Shown here in pieces: positions 6,103 to 10,365 of a DNA stretch of 10,365 nt (within the stretch, counting starts at the first letter, position 1; each line of letters starts with the position of its first letter). Under the pieces are notes generated by a model that worked only from the letters and a program-made list of their open reading frames with translations, was not told where the DNA came from and did not search any database. The stretch lies in the NCBI GenBank assembly GCA_948663505.1, contig CAPNAQ010000061.1, forward strand, positions 1 through 10,365. Direction: 5' to 3'. The translations under genes and the position numbers were made by a program. This stretch comes from an uncultured Clostridia bacterium. GTDB lineage: Bacteria > Bacillota > Clostridia > TANB77 > CAG-508.

Positions 6103-8318
6103 ATTCTAATTTTGAATCTCAAAATTTTATACATACAAGAAAGATAAAAAATATATTTATTATTGTTATTATAATATTTGTATTATTATTGTGTAGACTA
6201 GGTTATCTTCAATTTGTTCAAGGCTCATACTTAAAAGAATTGGCATATAATCAACAAACAATTAATCAAATAATAAGTCCAAAAAGAGGATCTATATATG
6301 ATTCCACAGGCAAAGTTTTGGCAACAAGTGCTTCTGTTGATACTATAACAATTAACCCTGCAAGAATAAAAAGTAAAGATAATGATAAAGCCAAAACAGC
6401 AGAACTAAAAGAAACTATAGCAAAAGCACTATCTGACATCTTTGAGCTTAATTATGAAGAAACTATAAATAAAATAAATAGTACATCACAAGTTGAAACA
6501 ATAGCCAAAAAAGTAGAAAAAGAAAAAGTTGATAAATTAAAAGCTTGGATGAAAGAAAATAAAATAACTGTAGGTATAAATATTGATGAGGATACAAAAA
6601 GATATTATCCACATAATAATGTTTTATCTCATGTTATTGGATCTTGTGGAAATGATAATCAAGGTCTAGCTGGTCTTGAAAATGAATGGGATGAAGTTCT
6701 TTCAGGAACACCTGGTAAAATTGTTAGTTCTAAAAGTGCAAGTCAAGAAGAAATACCAAATGCAGAAGAAACATATATAGCAGCTGAAAATGGTAGTGAT
6801 TTAACTCTCACAATAGATCTTAATATACAAAAAATTGTTGAAAAATACTTGCAACAAGCTGTTGATAATAATTCTTGTGAAAATGGTGGTAGCTGTATTG
6901 TAATGAACCCTAAAAATGGCGATATTTTAGCAATGGCTACATATCCAAATTATGATTTAAATAATGCTTTTACACCAAATGCATATGTTGCAAAAACTTA
7001 CGATCAATTAGACGTAGAAGGTAAAAATGAAGCAATTTATAGAATGTGGTCTAATAAATCTATATCAGAATTATATGAACCTGGTTCTGTATTTAAGATT
7101 ATTACTTCTGCAATTGCACTTGAAGAAAATATAACTGGTACAGATGTTAATAATGATTTTTATTGTGGTGGTTCTGAAAATGTTACAGGAATTACTGTAA
7201 ATTGTTGGGCTGACCTTCCACATTATCATCAAACATTAAAACAAGCCTTACAAAATTCTTGCAACCCTGCTTTTATACAACTTGGTAATAGAATTGGAAC
7301 TCAAACTTTATATAAATATTATAAAGCTTTTGGTTTCTTTAATACAACTGGTATAGATTTACCAGGTGAAGCAAATTCAATGTTTATTTCTGAAAGTGAG
7401 GTAAAACCAATTGAAAGAGCTACAATGTCTTTTGGACAACGTTTTAGCATAACACCTCTAAAAATGATTACAGCTGTTTCTGCAGTAGTTAATGATGGAA
7501 TTTTAATGAAACCAAGAATTGTAAAATCTATTACAAATACAGATACAGGAGTTATAACTACAGTTGATACAGAAAAAGTTAGACAAGTTATATCTACTGA
7601 AACATCTTCTAAAATGAAATCTATGATGCAATCTGTTGTTGAATATGGTTCTGGATGGAGAGGTAGTGTAACTGGATACACAGTAGGTGGTAAAACTGGT
7701 ACTTCTGAACCTATTACTGGTAGAGAAGAAATTGATGGATATGTTGCGTCTTTTATTGCCATATCTCCTGTTGAGGATACTCAAGTTGTTTTATTACTTA
7801 CATTATACAATCCTCCAAAAGATAACCATAATGGTGGTACATTAGCTGCTCCTGTAGTATCTCAAATGTTAACTGAAATTTTACCTTATTTAGGAATACC
7901 TTCTAAAACAGATGAAGCTGATAATGAAAATTTAAAAACAGTAATAGATGTGAGAAATAAAACTATTACTGAAGCAGAGAAAAAGCTTAAAGAAGCTGGA
8001 TTTACTGTAATAGCTAATACAACTAATGATAAAAATTCAACTGTTGTTGTTGACCAAGTTCCAAAACCTGGTGCATTACTAACAGAAAACTCTATTGTGA
8101 TGTTATATGATCAAACAACTAGAACTTCAACAACTGTACCAGATTTAACAGGTAAAAGTGCTTATCAAGCTACAAGTGACTTAAAAACTTTAAATTTAAA
8201 TATTAAAATTGAAGGAACTGGTACTGTAGTATCACAAGATCCTCCAAAAGGATCTCAAGTTGATGAAGGTTCTGTTATAAAAGTCACACTAAAACAAGCA
8301 AGTAATGGACATAATTAA
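6099..8318 (+). CDS. Class B penicillin-binding protein (FtsI/SpoVD type) with two PASTA domains
   Basis: A peptidoglycan transpeptidase of 739 residues that cross-links stem peptides at the outer face of the membrane. It has a short cytoplasmic N-terminus, one membrane helix (about 17-39), and a PBP dimerisation/pedestal domain starting at SPKRGSIYDSTGKVLA (about 60-75). The transpeptidase domain carries all three active-site motifs: Ser330-x-x-Lys333 (PGSVFK), Ser387-x-Asn389 (SCN) and Lys532-Thr-Gly (GGKTGTSEP). Two PASTA domains follow at about 612-672 and 679-735. Such PASTA-bearing class B enzymes in Clostridia act in division (Pbp2b/FtsI) or spore cortex synthesis (SpoVD); the sequence does not separate the two, and B. 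subtilis SpoVD has a single PASTA. The usual neighbours mraZ, mraW, murE and mraY are absent. The ATG overlaps the preceding small ORF's stop, with no separate Shine-Dalgarno. Confidence 0.95.
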   Translation: MNSNFESQNFIHTRKIKNIFIIVIIIFVLLLCRLGYLQFVQGSYLKELAYNQQTINQIISPKRGSIYDSTGKVLATSASVDTITINPARIKSKDNDKAKTAELKETIAKALSDIFELNYEETINKINSTSQVETIAKKVEKEKVDKLKAWMKENKITVGINIDEDTKRYYPHNNVLSHVIGSCGNDNQGLAGLENEWDEVLSGTPGKIVSSKSASQEEIPNAEETYIAAENGSDLTLTIDLNIQKIVEKYLQQAVDNNSCENGGSCIVMNPKNGDILAMATYPNYDLNNAFTPNAYVAKTYDQLDVEGKNEAIYRMWSNKSISELYEPGSVFKIITSAIALEENITGTDVNNDFYCGGSENVTGITVNCWADLPHYHQTLKQALQNSCNPAFIQLGNRIGTQTLYKYYKAFGFFNTTGIDLPGEANSMFISESEVKPIERATMSFGQRFSITPLKMITAVSAVVNDGILMKPRIVKSITNTDTGVITTVDTEKVRQVISTETSSKMKSMMQSVVEYGSGWRGSVTGYTVGGKTGTSEPITGREEIDGYVASFIAISPVEDTQVVLLLTLYNPPKDNHNGGTLAAPVVSQMLTEILPYLGIPSKTDEADNENLKTVIDVRNKTITEAEKKLKEAGFTVIANTTNDKNSTVVVDQVPKPGALLTENSIVMLYDQTTRTSTTVPDLTGKSAYQATSDLKTLNLNIKIEGTGTVVSQDPPKGSQVDEGSVIKVTLKQASNGHN

Positions 8319-8334
8319 TATTTTATAATATTAG

Positions 8335-8429
8335 AAATTGGAAGTTAGAAATTTGTGTACAATATATTTTATATAATAGAAAGTTGCATGACTTTCCTAT
8401 TATATAAAAATATTTCTAACTTCTAATTT
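8335..8429. terminator. 95-base nested palindrome between convergent genes
   Basis: An outer 18-bp inverted repeat (8335-8352 with 8412-8429, one G-T pair) encloses a 13-base bulge on the left only. Inside is a second stem of about 18 bp (8367-8384 with 8391-8409, one bulged C) closed by the loop TGCATG (8385-8390). It begins 17 bases after the penicillin-binding protein stop and lies 46 bases beyond the Rpn gene 2 stop, so it can end both transcripts. No long U-tract follows it, and its size and near-perfect palindromic form also suit a small mobile palindromic (MITE-like) element. No target-site duplication was recognised. Confidence 0.65.
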
Positions 8430-8474
8430 ATTTAGCTTCTGTATTTTTGTATAAAAATCATTAACTGTAATATT

Positions 8475-9110
8475 CTATTCCATCTTCTCTGTTTCCCAAT
8501 ATTTTTCCAATAAAACATCTAACTTTTTTATACTCTGATTTTCATTTAAAATATTTTCTAGAGTAGTTTCATTACATCCTTTCAAATAAGAAACCCATTG
8601 TTCTTTTCGAGTAAGAGCTTTATTATTGCAATAAAATTTAGGTAATTCTATTACTTGCATTTCTAATTCTTCTAAACACACATCACCTTCATCTGATTTA
8701 ACTTTTATAATTTTGTCATATTTTAATGAATTGAAATATACAAAATCAAGAATATTTATTGTTGCAGTTCTAGCAAATTCCCTTTTATCATCATATTCTA
8801 CTTGATTTAAGTGAATTTGAGAATAGTATAACAACATTTTAGTTTGTATATAATATAATCCATCAATAAATTGTATTCCTACATTTATTTCTTCTTCATC
8901 TTCTGTTTTTAATCTCACATCTGCTATTCCAAAGTTTTCTTCTTTTGGCAAATATAATTCTCTTTTGCTTAAATATGGATTTAACCTTATTTCTTTGATT
9001 TCTATGTTTAAAATTGATTCAATAAAATCTTTTAATATATCTATATTTTCTTTAGTATTTAAAATTTTTCGTAATACATAATTACTTTTTGATACAAACT
9101 TTCTGTTCGT
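8475..9110 (-). CDS. Second Rpn family nuclease/putative transposase, with an ACG codon at the start position
   Basis: A second Rpn-family protein from a different subfamily than the one near rsmA. The first conventional start is TTG at 8949-8951, but the frame is open upstream and encodes NRKFVSKSNYVLRKIL, ENIDILKDFIESIL and KEIRLNPYL, the usual N-terminal region of the family. That gives 211 residues from ACG at 9108-9110, which lies 8 bases after AGGAGG (9119-9124). An in-frame stop at 9123-9125 limits further extension. Core: FGIADVRLKTED with Asp64, then INVGIQF, where Gly78 occupies the place of the catalytic Glu and Gln80 is kept; the Asp-to-Gln spacing (16) equals that of the other Rpn protein here. 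The C-terminus LDVLLEKYWETEKME is typical of its subfamily and lacks the KGLKEG tail. It has its own consensus promoter. Given the altered start and the missing Glu, it may be a silenced copy, a catalytically dead regulator or a diverged enzyme. Confidence 0.82.
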   Translation of the reverse strand, partial: TNRKFVSKSNYVLRKILNTKENIDILKDFIESILNIEIKEIRLNPYLSKRELYLPKEENFGIADVRLKTEDEEEINVGIQFIDGLYYIQTKMLLYYSQIHLNQVEYDDKREFARTATINILDFVYFNSLKYDKIIKVKSDEGDVCLEELEMQVIELPKFYCNNKALTRKEQWVSYLKGCNETTLENILNENQSIKKLDVLLEKYWETEKME

Positions 9111-9124
9111 TAAAATTACCTCCT
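9108..9124 (-). promoter_or_regulatory. Perfect Shine-Dalgarno followed by ACG instead of ATG (Rpn gene 2)
   Basis: AGGAGG (9119-9124), an 8-base spacer (9111-9118), then ACG (9108-9110), which continues directly into the conserved Rpn N-terminus. The spacing matches that of the comM ATG and of the ATA of the other Rpn gene. An in-frame ATT (9114-9116) is only 2 bases from the SD and is too close to be the likely start. Confidence 0.75.
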
Positions 9125-9206
9125 ATTAAAATTTAATTACTTTTTGGATATTTTAATATCGATATAAAAACTTGATAAAATTTACTTTGATTAAAAATAT
9201 GTCTAA

Positions 9207-9235
9207 ATTATAACTTGTGTTTTTTCCATTGTCAA
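9207..9235 (-). promoter_or_regulatory. Perfect-consensus sigma-A promoter for Rpn gene 2
   Basis: On the minus strand TTGACA (9230-9235), a 17-base spacer and TATAAT (9207-9212) match the consensus at every hexamer position. Transcription should start near 9200, giving a leader of about 90 bases before the ACG. The leader contains the palindrome ATATCGATAT (9156-9165). The promoter follows the response-regulator terminator, so Rpn gene 2 is a separate transcription unit. Confidence 0.88.
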
Positions 9236-9252
9236 TACTTTATTATTCTTTT

Positions 9253-9306
9253 AGGGAAAAAAATTATCGCAAAATTCGACTAATTTCGATTTTTGCGATA
9301 TTCCCT
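9253..9306 (-). terminator. Intrinsic terminator of the response-regulator gene
   Basis: The minus-strand RNA forms a 10-bp stem (9265-9274 with 9291-9300), extended inward by TCGA/TCGA around a 6-base loop and outward by a further 6 bp (9253-9258 with 9301-9306). The stem is followed by a run of seven T. It starts immediately after the response-regulator stop codon, making that gene probably monocistronic. Confidence 0.88.
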
Positions 9307-10053
9307 CTAATTAGTTGCAATATAATAGCCTACTCCTCTTTTTGTAATTAAAATTTTAGGAGCTGAAGTATCTTCTTCTATTTTTTCTCTAATTCTTCTA
9401 ACAGTAACATCAACAGTTCTAATATCACCATAATACTCATATCCCCATACCTTTTCAAGTAAAATCTCTCTTGTAACAACTTGTCCAGGTTGTGTTGCTA
9501 AAAATTTTAAAACTTCAAATTCTCTTAAAGTTAAATCCATTATTTTGCCTTTAACCTTAACTTCAAATCTATCTAAATCTAATTCCAAATCATTTACTCT
9601 AATTATATTTTCTTCTTTAACTTGAATATCTTTATTAGATGATATTTCATCTTTTTTTACGCTTGTCATTTCATTTTTTCTTAAATTTGCTTTTACTCTT
9701 GCCATTAACTCTCTAACACTAAATGGTTTTGTTATATAATCATCAGCTCCAAGTTCCAATCCTACTATCTTATCTATTTCTGCATCTTTTGCTGTTAGCA
9801 TTAAAATTGGAATATTTAATTGATTTTTTACTCTTTTGCATACAGATAGTCCATCTAATTTTGGTAACATTATATCTAATAGCATTAAATCTGGCTGTTG
9901 TTCTAAAGCTATATTTACTGCACTTATTCCATCTGTTGCTTCTATTGTTTCATAACCTTCTTTTTTTAAATTATATACTAATACATCTATAATTGCTTGC
10001 TCATCGTCAACTATTAATACTTTTTTTGTTTCTCTTTCAATATTTTCTTCCAC
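9307..10053 (-). CDS. walR: OmpR/PhoB-family response regulator, WalR/YycF-like
   Basis: A two-component response regulator of 248 residues. Receiver domain: acidic pair Asp16-Asp17 (IVDDEQ), phosphoacceptor Asp60 (LMLLDIMLPKLDG), Thr87 (LMLTAKD) and Lys109 (GADDYITKPFS). A charged linker (about 127-155) leads to a winged-helix DNA-binding domain with LTLREFEVLKFLA and a C-terminus WGYEYYGDIRTVDVTVRRIREKIEED...TKRGVGYYI. That C-terminus is very like WalR, the essential regulator of cell-wall hydrolase genes in Firmicutes; PhoP-type regulators are the nearest alternative. Start: GTG at 10051-10053, with AAAGGCGG (10061-10068) 7 bases upstream. An upstream in-frame ATG (10075-10077) would add 8 residues but has no Shine-Dalgarno and would lie almost at the predicted transcription start. 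No histidine kinase gene follows; the gene ends at its own terminator. Confidence 0.9.
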   Translation of the reverse strand: MEENIERETKKVLIVDDEQAIIDVLVYNLKKEGYETIEATDGISAVNIALEQQPDLMLLDIMLPKLDGLSVCKRVKNQLNIPILMLTAKDAEIDKIVGLELGADDYITKPFSVRELMARVKANLRKNEMTSVKKDEISSNKDIQVKEENIIRVNDLELDLDRFEVKVKGKIMDLTLREFEVLKFLATQPGQVVTREILLEKVWGYEYYGDIRTVDVTVRRIREKIEEDTSAPKILITKRGVGYYIATN

Positions 10054-10092
10054 AAAAATTCCGCCTTTCCATAGCATTATTTTTATATTCTA

Positions 10093-10121
10093 TTTATATC
10101 ATATATTTGTTCTTTGTACAA
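10093..10121 (-). promoter_or_regulatory. Sigma-A promoter for the response-regulator gene
   Basis: On the minus strand TTGTAC (10116-10121), a 17-base spacer and TATAAA (10093-10098). The predicted transcription start is near 10086, about 33 bases before the GTG start, which leaves the Shine-Dalgarno inside the leader and supports GTG over the ATG at 10077. Confidence 0.7.
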
Positions 10122-10179
10122 GTGTTTTTTTATTTTTTAATTTGATTATAGAAAAAAGATATAGTTCTGCAAAAAGCCA

Positions 10180-10205
10180 AAACTTAAATTTTTTTATTTA
10201 AGTTT
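10180..10205. terminator. Short hairpin, possible terminator of a gene to the right
   Basis: A perfect 10-bp inverted repeat (AAACTTAAAT at 10180-10189 with ATTTAAGTTT at 10196-10205) has a loop of six T. On the minus strand the arm is followed by TTTTGG and a further T run, a weak U-tract. It may terminate an incoming minus-strand transcript from beyond the window. Confidence 0.45.
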
Positions 10206-10365
10206 CATTCTTTTCTACTTGTTAATGATCTTCATATTTTTATTTAATGAAATAGTATTAGTCTTTAAAGGCATTATTTAGTAACATTTTTATATCCAAA
10301 GAGAAAATGAACCAAAAAATTACACTCCTTGCATTTCAATATGTTTTATACATATCTTTTGCAAA
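10206..10365. other. Non-coding right edge
   Basis: No supportable gene is seen here. The only minus-strand reading frame with an ATG is 19 codons (10215-10274) with no ribosome binding site at a usual distance. A GGAGTG-like stretch near 10325-10330 on the minus strand does not lead into an open frame of useful length. Confidence 0.4.

Noticed and set aside
10075..10077. ATG as the start of the response regulator
   Set aside because: No Shine-Dalgarno is present, it lies almost at the predicted transcription start, and the GTG at 10053 has AAAGGCGG at good spacing.
10215..10274. Minus-strand ORF of 19 codons at the right edge
   Set aside because: It has no ribosome binding site at a usual distance and no recognisable sequence; it is within chance expectation for this AT-rich DNA.
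1..10365. CRISPR array, tRNA or rRNA genes, insertion sequence with DDE transposase
   Set aside because: No regularly spaced direct repeats, cloverleaf or rRNA-like sequence, and no DDE or HUH transposase motif were seen. The Rpn genes carry the name putative transposase only by family convention.

Overview
The window is very AT-rich and comes from a low-GC Gram-positive bacterium, most likely a member of the Clostridia (inference). Support for this: nearly every informative gene has a Firmicutes-type relative (a WalR/YycF-like response regulator, a class B penicillin-binding protein with two PASTA domains in the SpoVD/FtsI style, a membrane-anchored sortase, a ComM-DprA-YraN cluster). Ribosome binding sites are close to AGGAGG, and promoters fit the sigma-A type.

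Layout, left to right. Positions 92-5858 are all on the minus strand and read right to left: comM (4323-5858), a 208-base gap, dprA (3149-4114), yraN (2787-3152, overlapping dprA by 4 bases), an Rpn-family nuclease gene (1879-2739), rsmA (946-1812) and a sortase (92-859), closed by a strong bidirectional terminator at 16-56. The comM-dprA-yraN part is a DNA uptake/recombination block. rsmA is ribosome maturation and the sortase is cell-surface protein anchoring; I see no functional link between these.

On the plus strand, divergent from comM, is a two-gene unit. It holds a previously easily missed 39-residue lysine-rich ORF (5983-6102) joined by an ATGA overlap to the large penicillin-binding protein gene (6099-8318). 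That gene ends at a 95-base nested palindrome, which it shares with a convergent minus-strand gene.

The right end, on the minus strand, has a WalR-like response regulator (9307-10053, own promoter and terminator, no histidine kinase beside it). Downstream of it is a second Rpn-family gene (8475-9110) with its own perfect-consensus promoter.

The most interesting signal is in the two Rpn-family genes. Translated upstream of their first conventional start codon, both reading frames run through a complete, family-like N-terminus up to a perfect AGGAGG. Exactly 8 bases after it, where comM in the same window has ATG, the first has ATA and the second has ACG. Two separate members of a toxic-nuclease family, 6.4 kb apart and belonging to different subfamilies, therefore each carry a one-base change from ATG at the expected start. 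The second also has glycine where the first has the catalytic glutamate of the D...ExQ motif. This may be deliberate throttling of a toxic nuclease at initiation, or recurrent silencing by start-codon loss; the sequence alone does not decide.
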